NCBI RefSeq assembly: GCF_009389715.1
Contig: NW_024067778.1
Span: 248,001-312,000 of the forward strand
Direction of reading: 5' to 3'
Source: Phoenix dactylifera
Lineage: Eukaryota; Streptophyta; Magnoliopsida; Arecales; Arecaceae
Length of the DNA: 64,000 nucleotides
In this document: piece after piece, positions 10,244 through 21,400 of the stretch
Layout of the letters: the number at the start of each line of letters is the position of its first letter
Numbering within the stretch: the stretch's first letter is position 1
Notes under the pieces: generated by a model
Told to the model about the DNA's origin: nothing
The model's database searches: none
Seen by the model: only the letters and a program-made list of their open reading frames with translations
Made by a program: the position numbers and the translations under genes

Positions 10244-11183
10244 CAGTATTGTGACGAGTGTACGGAGACGGAGGAGACGATGGATCATGTTCTTTTGCAG
10301 TGCCCCAGAGCTAGGGGCATTTGGAGCCGATCGCCCACATTGCTACCCCATTCAGTTGAGTCGACACAGGATTTGATTCAGTGGTTGAGAGTGGCTATGC
10401 GGCGGCCGAGCACGGCTGAGGCCGGGATCCGGGGGGCATATTTGGCTTACTCCATCTGGCTGGATAGGAATGCCGGCATTTTTGAGGGTAGACGGTCACC
10501 CCCGCGGCTGGTGATGGACAGAGCCATGCGTCTTGCTAGGGAGGTCTCTACCACTGCTATCACTTTCACTTCTGAGATGGCCAGGGACACCTGGGGTACT
10601 TCTTCTGCTGTCACAGCGCCCAGGTTCGCCCTAGTCTCTTGGGTACCCCCACCCCTTGGTTATCTCAAAGTGAATTTTGATGGTAGTAGGTCGGCAGATG
10701 GGGTGTCAGGAGGAGTTGGTTTTGTTATCAGGGACCATCTCGGCAGTTTGATAGCAGCCGGTGGCCGCCGTGCGCCGGGATTTACCATAGTTGGTGCGGA
10801 GTTGCGGGCAGCCTGGGAGGGGATATCCTATGCGAGGCAGGTACTACGTGCTGAGCATATTTGCCTTGAGGGAGACTCCTCTGTGGTGATAGAGTGGATT
10901 CGGGGAGTGGACAGACATGGGGATGATCATCCTCTCATCCGTGAGATTCGGAGATTGGCTCAGGAGTTGAGCATCTTCCAGGCTTCACATGTTTTTCGGG
11001 AGGCGAACAGTGCAGCAGACTGGGTCGCCTCTTATGCCGCTCGGCACTCCGGAGAGGTCATTTGGACTTCGTTAGGAGATACTCCCTCTACGTTGCACTC
11101 TTTACTTTATTTTGATTTGGCTGGATGTACTCAACTTAGAGTTATATGAATTGCCGTTTTCAAAAAAAAAAAAAAAAAAAAAA
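10244..11183 (+). mobile_element. 5'-truncated LINE, 3' end with zf-RVT and RNase H domains
   Basis: From about 10244 the frame encodes a reverse-transcriptase zinc-binding motif (CDEC, then DHVLLQC) followed by an RNase H domain of the plant LINE type. The four RNase H acidic residues are recognisable: Asp in VNFDGS, Glu in GAELRAAWEG, Asp in LEGDSSVV and Asp in ANSAADWVA. The frame stops at 11147-11149, followed by a short 3' UTR and a 22-base A tail (11162-11183). The endonuclease and reverse transcriptase are missing, as usual for incomplete target-primed insertion. The open frame extends upstream through the microsatellite, so its first ATG at 9875 is probably not a real start. I could not identify a flanking TSD. 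The intact RNase H residues suggest a fairly recent copy. Confidence 0.85.
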
Positions 11184-11835
11184 GACCGATCCCATTCAAA
11201 TTCTCTTTTTCATGGAAACGAGATGGGATAATAAGGATGCTCCATTTCCCTGTCGAAATATAAAAGTTTGATTGTAACTTTATTTTTTTAGCCAATCAAA
11301 TGGAGTTTCTACTTCTCTCTTTTCTCAAAAAAAAATAATTTAGAACTCGTTTGGTATTACTTTTATTTTTTATTTTTATTCCGGAAACAGGATGAAAAAA
11401 GTTGTCACCATCAGTATGGGCACCAGTTCAACCATGTAGTTAGTTCTTCTTTATCTTCTCTCCGGTATGACTTGCATGTATACTACTTGTTGTAAAATGG
11501 ATGGAGCGGCATTAATAGTTATAGTAATGTCTGAAACCAATGTGAAGTGGATAGAGTTTGATCACCTAACCTTTTCTTTTTTTTTTTCTGGTTCGTCCCA
11601 ATGCGCACCTTTCCGGGAAGATTGCTCGGACACGGCACGGCGGTAAATTGCACATCGCCGGCCTTGCCTTAGTTCTAAATCGGGCATTAAAAAAAGAAAA
11701 AAAAAGAGATATTTTTTGTCCTCCAGCTCAGTCTAATCGTATACAAACAAAAACAGCACTCAGACAGGCGGTCCAGATTGACGGCCCCTCCCACGATACG
11801 GTGTACCCACCGACCAAGTGGGACCCACCTGTTCG
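11184..11835 (+). other. Upstream region of the transporter gene
   Basis: About 650 bp separate the LINE tail from the transporter's putative TATA box. The first part is AT-rich; from about 11590 the composition becomes GC-richer. I recognise no specific regulatory motif with confidence. Confidence 0.4.
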
Positions 11836-11836
11836 A

Positions 11837-11846
11837 AATATAAATC
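11837..11846 (+). promoter_or_regulatory. Putative TATA box of the transporter gene
   Basis: The string AATATAAATC lies 116-125 bp before the ATG at 11962. It is followed by a CT-rich stretch (11851-11958) that resembles a plant 5' UTR. Position and composition fit; nothing else proves its use. Confidence 0.5.
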
Positions 11847-11961
11847 ATCCTGAGCATCCCCCAATCCCCCATTTCCACCACTTTCCTCTTCGCCCATCCC
11901 TCCATCCAAACCCTATCCAATCCATACCCCTCTCCTTTCCTCTTCCATCCAACCGAAATCG

Positions 11962-13239
11962 ATGGGTTTCGAGAGAACCGACAACGGCGAGGCGAGCTCG
12001 TCGTCTCACAGTCTGGTGGACCCGACGAGCCCTCTCCTCCCGCCGCACCCCTCCGCTCCCCTCTCCTCCCAGCTCAAAACCTTTGCGAACGTCTTCATCG
12101 CGATCGTCGGCGCCGGCGTTCTCGGCCTCCCCTACACCTTCATGCGCACCGGCTGGGCCGCCGGCGCCGCCCTCCTTGCCGTCGTCGCCGCCCTCACCTT
12201 CCACTGCATGCTCCTCCTCGTCCGCACCCGCCGCCGCCTCGACCTCGACCGCGGCTTCTCCAAGATCGCCTCCTTGGGCGACCTCGGCCTCGCCGTCGCC
12301 GGCCCCTCCGGCCGCGCCGCCGTCGACGCCATGATCGTCCTCAGCCAGTGCGGCTTCTGCGTCGGCTACCTCATCTTCATCTCCAACACCCTCGCCCACC
12401 TCTTCCGCCTCCCCTCCAATCCCTCCCCTTTCCTCGCCCCCAAAGCCCTCTACATCTGGGCCATGCTCCCCTTCCAATTAGGCCTCAACTCCGTCAAAAC
12501 CCTCACCCTCCTCGCCCCTCTGAGCATCTTCGCCGACGTCGTTGACCTCGGCGCCATGGGCGTCGTCCTCGGGGAGGACGTCGCCGCCTTCCTCGCCTTC
12601 CGCCCGGCCCTCCGCGCCGTCGCCGGCCCCTCCGCCCTCCTCTACGGCGCCGGCGTCGCCGTCTACGCCTTCGAGGGCATCGGCATGGTCCTCCCCCTGG
12701 AGGCCGAGGCCGCCGACAAGTCCAAATTCGGCAAGACCCTCGGGCTCTCCATGTTCTTCATCACCCTCCTGTACGGCCTCTTCGGCGTCCTCGGCTACTT
12801 GGCCTTCGGCGACAACACCCGCGACATCATCACCACCAACCTGGGCACCGGCGTGGTCACCGTCCTGGTCCAATTGGGGCTCTGCATCAACCTCTTCTTT
12901 ACGTTTCCGGTGATGATGAACCCGGTGTTCGAGGTGGCGGAGAGGTGGTTTTGCGGGAAGAGGTACTGCGCCTGGCTGCGGTGGTTGCTGGTGGCGGCGG
13001 TGAGCTTGGCGGCGATGCTGGTGCCCAACTTCGCCGACTTCCTCTCCCTGGTGGGGAGCAGCGTCTGCGTCGTGCTCGCGTTCGTGCTGCCGGCGGCGTT
13101 CCACCTGAAGGTGTTCGGGTCGGAGCTGGGGTGGGGCGGGGTGGCCGCCGACATGGGGTTCGTGGTGCTGGGCGTCGCGCTGGCGGTGTCCGGAACCGTG
13201 TCGTCGCTCCGTGAGATCCTCTACTCCGTGGAATTATAA
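11962..13239 (+). CDS. Vacuolar amino acid transporter, AVT3-like (AAAP family)
   Basis: A complete single-exon gene of 425 codons. The product is a membrane transporter of the amino acid/auxin permease (AAAP) superfamily and most resembles the plant AVT3 group. In Arabidopsis these export neutral amino acids from the vacuole and are also intronless. Recognisable features are the family signature FANVFIAIVGAGVLGLPYTF in the first membrane segment (residues 41-60), YAFEGIGMVLPLE (235-247), the loop GDNTRDIITTNLG (283-295) and LFFTFPVMMNPVFE (311-324). About eleven hydrophobic segments fall near residues 41-62, 66-88, 118-143, 163-180, 183-204, 224-246, 260-284, 297-320, 339-356, 360-381 and 395-415. 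The N-terminal 35 residues are polar, with a PLLP motif. Length matches the family. The ATG is the first in frame after a CT-rich leader. Codons end overwhelmingly in C or G, as in monocot genes, which produces several long spurious antisense frames. Family assignment is strong; vacuolar location is inferred from relatives. Confidence 0.93.
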   Translation: MGFERTDNGEASSSSHSLVDPTSPLLPPHPSAPLSSQLKTFANVFIAIVGAGVLGLPYTFMRTGWAAGAALLAVVAALTFHCMLLLVRTRRRLDLDRGFSKIASLGDLGLAVAGPSGRAAVDAMIVLSQCGFCVGYLIFISNTLAHLFRLPSNPSPFLAPKALYIWAMLPFQLGLNSVKTLTLLAPLSIFADVVDLGAMGVVLGEDVAAFLAFRPALRAVAGPSALLYGAGVAVYAFEGIGMVLPLEAEAADKSKFGKTLGLSMFFITLLYGLFGVLGYLAFGDNTRDIITTNLGTGVVTVLVQLGLCINLFFTFPVMMNPVFEVAERWFCGKRYCAWLRWLLVAAVSLAAMLVPNFADFLSLVGSSVCVVLAFVLPAAFHLKVFGSELGWGGVAADMGFVVLGVALAVSGTVSSLREILYSVEL

Positions 13240-13269
13240 TTTCATCATTTCTACTATAATTGTATTTTA

Positions 13270-13275
13270 AATAAA
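13270..13275 (+). terminator. Polyadenylation signal AATAAA
   Basis: AATAAA lies 31 bp after the transporter stop codon. An A-run starts about 18 bp further on (from about 13293). Confidence 0.6.
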
Positions 13276-13527
13276 TTTTTGGTACCATCACCAAAAAAAA
13301 AAAAAAATGGTAACTGTTTTTTGTAATAATCGTTTGGGTCCTCTCTTGCTAAATGAGGAAACCTAACTTGCCTAACAACTGGCAAAATGAAAAAGGAATT
13401 AATGGAAGCAAGAGCAAAGTTAGATGCCAGTTGTTTTAGTGCATCACCTATTCTATTTTTGATTATTTCTAATATGGTTAGTTTTGTTATATTATAATTA
13501 GAAAGAAAGAGCAAGATCTTATGGTAG

Positions 13528-13863
13528 TGCCAAGTCACCTGTTACTTGGATCTATAGTCGCTTTTGGAGAATGGTTTAGCCAATTTAATTTTATTTTGGA
13601 GTAATTTTATATTATTTTATTTTATTTTATGTTGATTGGATTTGTTTATTTATTGTCATTTTAGAATTTTTATTGGATTGTTTTTTTTAGAAATTTTTTT
13701 GTTATTTTTTTGATTTTATATATATAGATTCATGTATTTGTTTAGAATTATTAAATGATTGAATGAAAATAGCTTTTTTTTTTTTTTTTTCTGAAATTCT
13801 GATACGTGAGAGTTAGGTATTCTCTTTCTCCTTCCCTCTCTTTCTTATAATGGTCCTGCATCA
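13528..13863 (+). repeat. Left LTR-like direct repeat
   Basis: Matches 15681-16061 in order. Landmarks are TCTATAGTCG, TTTATATTATTTTATTTTATTTTATG, the TATATATA box and TGGTCNTGCATCA. A 17-base T-run near 13774-13790 is private to this copy. Confidence 0.65.
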
Positions 13864-15680
13864 ACTTTGGTAGGTAGGGAAGAAATTTTTTGGTTTGCTG
13901 TGACATTGTCTTCCCCTGAGGGGTCAGACTTCATACGTTTGGGCAACTCCTTTCTCAGTCGAGAAGGGGTGCCGATTCCTCTTTCATTTGAAGCATACTG
14001 CCACGCCACCTTAGTAACCGTCCCGTGGGATTCAAGCCTCACAAGGAAGCAACAGAAAAAAAAAAAACTATGCTTGCTGTGGGCTGCGGCCACCCCATGG
14101 CCCTTAGGCTTCACAGAGAAAACAAAAGGAAAATCTCTTCTTCCAGTTCCCATGGACAACCGCTAATCCTTGTTCCCTCCCTGCGACCCAACGAAGAAGA
14201 CTGTCATCGCAGCCTGATCCCTAGCCACAACCACCACTCGAGGCCGGGTCTGGGAAGAGGATTGTTCCACATCCGAGGCCGCCACGTGCCACGTGCCGCC
14301 TGCGGCGTCGCACTCGGCCATCACCGCAGGTAATCCTTCCCCTCAAAGCCCACGAAGGAACCTAAATCCAATTGGGTTGAAAAAAAAAAGAAAAAGAAAA
14401 AAAAAGAGAAAAAAAAAGAGATGTACGAGAATTGCACGTGGCAGACCGTAACGGGTTATCGGAGCGGGTCACGCTCGATAATCTAAATTCTAGCGGATCC
14501 AAGTTTAAAAAAAAAGAACTCACTGTTCATCTTCTTCCTCGTCCGTAGTGCTGCTCCACCCTTACCGCCTCTGCTTCGCCCTTGCCGTCGCCGCTTCATG
14601 CCTTCGCAATCGCTCACCGCCTCGAACCCTATTGCCACCCCACAACCCTCTCCATCTCCACCTTGCTTCCCTCGTCCCGGCTGCTCTCACAGCTGCCTCC
14701 ACCACACCCTCCACACCCGCGCCTCTAATCTAAACCCTAAGGAAGCAACTCTGAGTTCTGCCGCCTCCCCACCACCCCTTGTAGGCCCGCCAACTTTCGC
14801 CGCACCCTGCCCCCTTCTTCTTCTTTTCCGATCACTCCTCTCGGCGTCTCGCCGATCCCCAACTCTCCCTCCCTCTTCTTGTCTCTTCGAGGGTTTCGGC
14901 ATCAAAACCATTTCACGCCACAACAGATCCCGCCCCGCCCCCTTCTCTCTTCCCTTCCACACCGCCTTCAGCCTCCCTCCCGACCTTTTCCCCTCTTCAC
15001 AACAAGGCCAACATCGAACCCACTTCAGCCCCCATCTCCCTTTCGAAACCTCAGGGCTTAACAGGCCCAGCTGTCCTACACCACCTCCCACCCACAAACC
15101 CCCTACTCCTCTCAATCCTTGGGCCCATAGGCCCAAACCCCACAAACCCCTCTATTTTTCGGCCCACCGGCCTTGTTCATTCCCCACCCCAATCAGGCCA
15201 CCACAAACAGCCTTTGGCCCATTCGGCCCAAACCCCATCAGGCCCCTGCCTGCAGGTCCTTCTCTTCTTCGCAACCGGGCTGTTGTTGTCAGGATCGCCG
15301 CATCTTTTTCAGAGTTACTGAGATTAGGTTCGCCGAGCTGCTGTAATCAGGCCCCATTTGCGCCAATTGAAGAGACCGTTTGCTGCGACCGCATTTTTGG
15401 TTATTGCCCAACCCAACTTCGATTCATTTACCCCTTCGCCGAGCACAACATGAGCACATTGATGTTATTTTAGACGATCCAACAGTTTTTACCAGTGCTA
15501 GAGGTATCCAGTGCTCATTGATTCATTGGCGGGGATGACCAGCATTTGATGCCACTTGGCTTATGCACGAGGAGCTTCAGCAGATTGCCCTGAACCTGTT
15601 GGAGTACTACCAGAGCTATACCGCGCCACGTTCGTCGAGGTCGACTTCTTTCCACTTGGAGGAGCTGATGCGGACACCAG

Positions 15681-16061
15681 TGCTAGGTTATCTGTTACTC
15701 GGATCTATAGTCGCCACAGGAAGATGGTCCAACCAGTTTGATTCTATTTTGGAGGAATTTTATATTATTTTATTTTATTTTATTTTATGTTGATTGGGAT
15801 TGTTTGCATATTGTCATTTCAGGGCCTTTATGGAATTGTTTTCTTTGTAGGGGTCTTTTTGTTATTTTTTGACTCTATATATATGAGTCTATGCACTTGT
15901 TTAGGGTTATTGAATGGTTGAATAAAAATAGCTTCATTTTCTCTAAAATCCTAGTGTGAAGCCACGGCCAGAGCCAGATGAGAAGCCTAGTTCTCCTTCT
16001 TTCTCTTCCTCTTCTCTTCTTCCTTCCTCTTCCCTCTCTTTTCTGTAGTGGTCGTGCATCA
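15681..16061 (+). repeat. Right LTR-like direct repeat
   Basis: Second copy of the 13528-13863 repeat. It is slightly longer, with an expanded TTCCTCTTC region near 16000-16040. Confidence 0.65.
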
Positions 16062-16608
16062 TCTTGCCTCCTACCCAAGGAAACGTTAGATGATTTTACT
16101 TGTGATTTTCTTAGATATCTTTATATTTTCTTTTGATTGTTATGTCTTTTTGATCAATGTTTACTGTCCGGTCAAAAACTGAATCAGAGCTGAATGGTGC
16201 AAAAATAAAAAAGAAAAAACAAGCTTTTGTTGCTTTTTATAGTTAATTTATTTGGTCTCATGCTAGGGGTGGAATGCAAATGCCTTTTTTTTTATAAAAA
16301 AATAGGTTGGTAGGTTTTGGGTCAGGAACTGCAAAACTCTGCATGTAGAGTTGTCAATTGATTTGTGTAGCTCAAGCTTTACTTGAGATATTCAGGCCTA
16401 ATTACGATGTGATTAAGGCAAGCTTGAAAATCTAGTTGTAGGATCAAAATTAGCTCAAGACAAGTTGAACGGACATCTGGCTCGGTCAAGCTTGGTTCGA
16501 TAAGGCTTAAATATGGACATATATATAAGTATAAATTAATTATTGAATCTAATCAAATAGCTTATCTGTTCCCTTTGGTTTGGTTGACAATTGTTGAAAA
16601 GGAGAAGT
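16062..16608. other. Gene-free flank of the first Copia element
   Basis: AT-rich sequence with repeated CTCAAGCTT/CAAGCTTG phrases that resume on the other side of the Copia element (28010-28110). Both flanks probably belong to one older repeat split by the insertion. Confidence 0.5.
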
Positions 16609-18432
16609 TGTTGCCCAAGGTGACAACCCAAGAGGGGGGGAGGGGGGATGAATTGGGTTTTCTAAAAATTATGTTCCCTAATTTTTACTTTGAATTGAAT
16701 GCAGCGGAATGATAAGATGTTATTTACTTAAGCTCTAGGCAATTACAAGTAAAGTAGTGGAAAATTAAGCTAGAGCAATTATACTATGGCTTTAGGGTGC
16801 AATTGATCTAAAATTAACTTATAATTGTATGATCAATTTTAATCTATGTGTATGATAAGAATGGAGAGGAAGCTAAGCAAATTCTAAACAATCACTTATA
16901 ACTCTATAGAAAACAAAGCTAGAGATATTACATAATCAAGTATGAATGTAAGGCATGAAATACACGAGATAAGGCATCACAAACACAAAGATGTATAGTG
17001 GTTCGGTGCACCCCAGCACCTACATCCACTCCCCAAGACCTCTTGAGAATTTCACTATAATCCCTCAGATTACAGCCGGTTGTTTTACAAGCTCACAACC
17101 CAACTTGTTGTTTTGCGAGATCACAACGAACTCGGTCGGTTTTCACAGGCTCACCGACTAGAACCAACCGATTGTTTTTCCGGGTTCACAATCAAACCCA
17201 GTTGGTTTTCCCAAAGGCTCACCAACTACAACCTTACAACGATTGTTTTCCGGGTTCACAATCAACCCAGTTGGTTTTCCCAAAGGCTCACCAACCATAA
17301 CCTTACAATGTTGGTTTTTCCTTTGGCTCACCAACAAATCTTAACCCCTTGATTCAATTCCTTGATTGAATCAAGTTACATGATATTAGAACATGAATTT
17401 AAAACAAATCAAAGCTTCTTAAACAAGCAAATATAACAATATAAACAAATAGGTAAAGAGAAGCCCTCAAACAAGTTGTGTAGATGAGGAAACTCGGCTT
17501 CTTCTTTACTTGACCCTCTTCTGATTTCGCACGAGGTAGAGGATCACTGAGGCAGCACACAGTTGGAGAGGAAGCTTTGGGATTCACTCGGATGCTCTTC
17601 TTCTCTCTATTTTGCTTTGAATGGCCCTTTTGTGCTTTTGGAAGATTTTTCTTTGAGATCTCTTTCCTAAGTGTTCTCTCCCACTTTCATAACTTCTTCC
17701 CTAGCTCTCCTCTTGATTTTATAGCTTTGGATGGCTTAGGAATAAAAATCTAGCCGTTAGAGACAAAAATAGAGCCGTTGGAGTCAAGAAAAAAGCTAGC
17801 CGTTACGCCTCCCAGCGTGCTGGAGTCGACTCGGCTAAAGTAGAAGTCGACTCGAGCACTGTAGCACTGAAAATCAACTCTCTGTTTTTTATCTATTTGC
17901 AGTCCTGGAGTCGACCTGCAGTCTCGGAGTCGATCTCGGAGTCGACTCGAGCACTGTAGCACTGAAAATCAACTCTCTGTTTTTTGTCTGTTTGCAGTCC
18001 TGGAGTCAACCTGCAGTCTCGGAGTCGACTCGAGCACTGTAGCACTGAAAATCAACTCTCTGTTTTTTTGTCTGTTCTCAGTCGGAGTCGACTCGTAAAG
18101 TTTCGGAGTCGACTCGAGCACTGTTCTTTGAAACTCCAAAGTGCCAGAGTCGACTCTGAACTTCCAGGAGTCGACTCGAGGACTATTCTTTTGAATCTTT
18201 CTTTGAATTTGCTCCTCCAACTTGAATCCTTTGAACTTGAAACTTGGGCTAATAAAGTGTAGCTTTCTTCCAACTTTTCTTGAGAGCTTTTGAGGCCTTC
18301 TTGTATTTTTCCAACTTGCTATGTTCCTTGCAAAACAAATTATCTTTCTTCTTGCAACACAAACATTAGTATTTATACTTCAAGATTTTGTGATCATCAA
18401 AATCAATCTTTAAATCAATCTTTGGGTCATCA
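16609..18432 (-). repeat. Copia-1 3' LTR
   Basis: 1,824 bp. It differs from the 5' LTR at scattered bases and by a 12-bp GAGTCGATCTCG-type insertion in the palindromic array, so the insertion is fairly recent. A short internal repeat (GGGTTCACAATCA and AAAGGCTCACCAAC, about 17180-17335) and a GTCGAC array (17820-18185) lie inside. Confidence 0.92.
17820..18185. repeat. GAGTCGACTC palindromic minisatellite in the Copia-1 3' LTR
   Basis: About nine GTCGAC sites occur within roughly 365 bp, mostly inside the perfect palindrome CGAGTCGACTCG or GGAGTCGACTC. A larger unit of about 80 bp containing AAAATCAACTCTCTGTTTTTT and TTGCAGTCCTGGAGTCGAC repeats roughly three times. In element orientation the array lies in the 5' part of the LTR (U3). 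Confidence 0.9.
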
Positions 18433-18448
18433 GTCTCCCCCTTTTTGA
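18433..18448 (-). other. Copia-1 polypurine tract
   Basis: In element orientation TCAAAAAGGGGGAGAC directly precedes the 3' LTR, where plus-strand priming occurs. Confidence 0.9.
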
Positions 18449-21400
18449 TGATGACAAAACTTGGAGTATATGCAATATAAAATATATTGTGTTCTGGAAG
18501 TAATGCATAGCTAAGTTGCATGAAGTAGAAAAATATATATCTTTAAAATATACTTCATGATAATGCTTTAGATTTAATCTTAACATAATCAACACATAAA
18601 GCATCATGAACATATACTCAGATATTTCTCCCCCTTTTTGACAACATCAAAAAGGTTGCAAGATAATGAAATATTAAGCACAAAGATAATGGTACTCAAA
18701 CATTTCTGTTCCTTATTGTACTCTGATTTGCATGTCAAATTATTGCAAGAATATGAATCATATAACTCAAGGCAATAATGTTAGAAAAAGATTAATGAGC
18801 ATAGATTAGAGCCAATTATAATAAGAACACATTGAATGTGGTTCCAAAGATAGTTTTCAAATCAAGTGTAGGTGAAATCTTTCTCAAGTTAATTCAAGAA
18901 GTACCAAGAATGATATTCAAAGAAAGCACGAATGAAAATCTAACCATTCTTTAATAATAAGTATGAAAGCTTGTTCATTTAAGATCTTTTGCCCAATATA
19001 TTAAGTATTTTCGCAACATGAGAGCAATTGAACTAATTTTTAGAGTATAAGAACAAAATTTTTTTTAAAAAATATATATATATAACATCATGTTGGATCA
19101 TTAATTTTTAATGGCTTCAAGGTTCTTTCATGAAAAAAAAATATTGTGGCATACATACCAAAATATGAATTCATAAAATTTATGATATATCTTAGAGCAT
19201 ACATAAAATGCAAAGCTTTGAAAGTTCTTTTAGAGTTCTTTTAAAGACTTTCTTTTATTCCTTAAAAAATAAGCACAATTTGATACATAAAAATATGAAT
19301 TGGCACAAAATTGAAGTTCTAAAGAGCAAGCCAATTAGGACTCATTAGTGAATTCCAAAATAGATTTTCTGAGAGATACTCAAGAAAATTCAACACATTA
19401 TTCTCCCCCTTTTTCAATAAGCTAGAGGCTCTTAAGATCAACTGTTTAAATTGCAATTTGGTTCATGATTTATGCATACGATATATTAACCAAATAACAA
19501 GCCTCAAGGTGTATCATAAAGATTTTTATATTTAAATTTCAGATGATACCTATTGGAGGATATTAGGATCACTTCTCATTTTGGTATTCTTTCTCTCTTC
19601 TTTAGTTATGGATTTATGCGATTAAGTTCCATATGATCTCTCATTCTGAAAATTTCTTTCTCCCCCTTAATTGATCATTCCACTTAAGAGTTTAGAATTT
19701 GAAGATAATATTCAATAAAACATTCAAGTTGTCAATCTGAAAAGTATATGTTCTATAAGTTTCAGCATATTTTCATAAAACTCAAGGTTTGAGATAAGAC
19801 AACCTTTATAGAACTCATCTCAAGGTATAAGCTTATTATATAACTAAAGTAAGTTATGCAATATAAGGAGGTTCATCAAAATCAATCCATAAAATATAAA
19901 AGATATGCATCATATGATGGTGGCTTTTGAATAAGATGTAAAATCCTGATATGTCTAAGCTCCCCCTCAAAAGATGAATTCTTCTTTAATCATTCTTTTC
20001 TTTTTGTTGAATTTCAGATTTTAATGATAAGCGTAAATAAAAACAGAAATTCTATGATATCAAGAATATAGAGTGATCTAGATTTATTCAAAATTTATAG
20101 CAATCACTCTTTTTAATCCTTCAAGAACAAGTTATGCTTCCTCTAAATATTTGAGAAAATGTATAGAAATATTAATCAGAAAATGATTCATTTGAAGCTC
20201 AATTTCTTTAAAAAATATTTACATTTTCTTTCTTTTAAGAATCATTTGAGTGAGCTGAAATGTTTCTAGACTTAAGATCATTCACTCTTTTTTTTTTAAA
20301 AAAAAAATATATTTTGATGGAAGTCTTTAAGAATGTAGGAGAGAAAAAATATATAGATGATCATTGAAGTATGTATATTTATAGAACTCAATTTCTTAAT
20401 CATAGTTTTTCAGCAATGTATATATGAAGCACAATAAATCTTTTCAATATCAAAATAAAATCATATATTTAAAAATATTTATTTGCAATCAAGATCATCG
20501 AAAGACACATCATTTAGACCAATATTAGTACACTTTAAAGATAAGAAATGATATGTTTCAGATGCGTATCGGGGCAAGCAATCAATGCATCAGAATTATT
20601 CTATTTTTCTTAAACTGTAGTTTTTATCTAGAAATCATATTGAGTTTAAGCTTTTATCCAAAATCAGATTCTGAATTTTATAAAGATTTTCAATAGAGGC
20701 ATTCAAAACATAATTTGAGATATGTATCTTCTACATTGTAGCTCATCTTAAATCATTACAATTGAAAGCACATATTTCAAACATATAAGAGCATATTCAG
20801 AATATTTGTATTTAATGTTGAGTTTTAGTACGAATTAGAACATTATGTACCAAAGTTAGGCAAGTCGAAGGATAAAACAAAATCAATTCATTTTTCCTAA
20901 ATAGAGATATCCTTCTCTTCTTCTTTTTATAAATTTATTCAACTTTTAGATTTCAAAGATGATTGTGAACGATAAATCTAAAATTTCTTTTTAATAATAC
21001 CAAAAAAAAGTTTATGTAGTATTTTAAATTTTCAATCAAATTATCCAAGCATGGAGCATTACAAAATATTGAGAACCCATAATTCAAAACATCATGCCAC
21101 ATGCAAAATATATTATGTGTTAAGTCATGCATTAAAATATTAAGAATAAGCATATCAAGGATCAAAATCAATTCTTTTCAAATGAACTCCCCCTATTTAA
21201 ATATAATCTTCCACTAATTTCATCCTTAAGGTGTGTTTCCAAGTGATTAAAGCTTGACTTGATTCTTCTTATATACTTTCATTTACTTTGTCATTCATTT
21301 CCTCTTTTTTTTTTGAATTTCTTTTCTTAACCAATTAACGAACATTTTGATATTGTTTTTTGTTTTTACTTTCTTATGCTCTATACTCTATTTGCTCCCT

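Larger units (their letters stand above)
13528..16061 (+). mobile_element. Degenerate element flanked by direct repeats (possible LARD/LTR element)
   Basis: Two diverged direct repeats (13528-13863 and 15681-16061) begin TGCTAGG/TGCCAAG and end TGCATCA. Both contain TATATATA followed by an AATAAAAATAGC or AATGAAAATAGC string, the layout of an LTR with promoter and polyadenylation signal. Between them lie about 1.8 kb with no recognisable gag or pol. The segment from 14530 to 15470 is GC-rich and proline-coding in one frame (14598-15473), with repeated GGCCCA phrases. After the first repeat, TTTGGTAGGTAGG could be a ruined primer-binding site. The 5-bp flanks do not match, so this is an old copy, or the repeats have another origin. 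Confidence 0.45.

Noticed and set aside
11845..12477. Long antisense frames of about 210 codons opposite the transporter (also 12478-13104).
   Set aside because: They are shadows of a GC-rich codon pattern: low-complexity Glu, Gly and Ala repeats with no domain.
13291..13308. A-run after the transporter used as proof of a retrogene.
   Set aside because: The family is intronless elsewhere and no target duplication was found, so it is reported only as a weak observation.
14598..15473. 291-codon proline-rich frame.
   Set aside because: It is CT-rich leader-like DNA inside a degenerate element. No conserved motif is seen; coding is possible but unsupported.
17820..18185. CRISPR-like spacing of palindromic repeats.
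   Set aside because: This is a eukaryotic LTR with tandem units. The spacers are repeated, not unique, and no Cas genes are present.
17750..18273. Short frames with RVDS/SRLR repeats in the Copia-1 LTR.
   Set aside because: They are translations of the GAGTCGACTC minisatellite in several frames and both strands.
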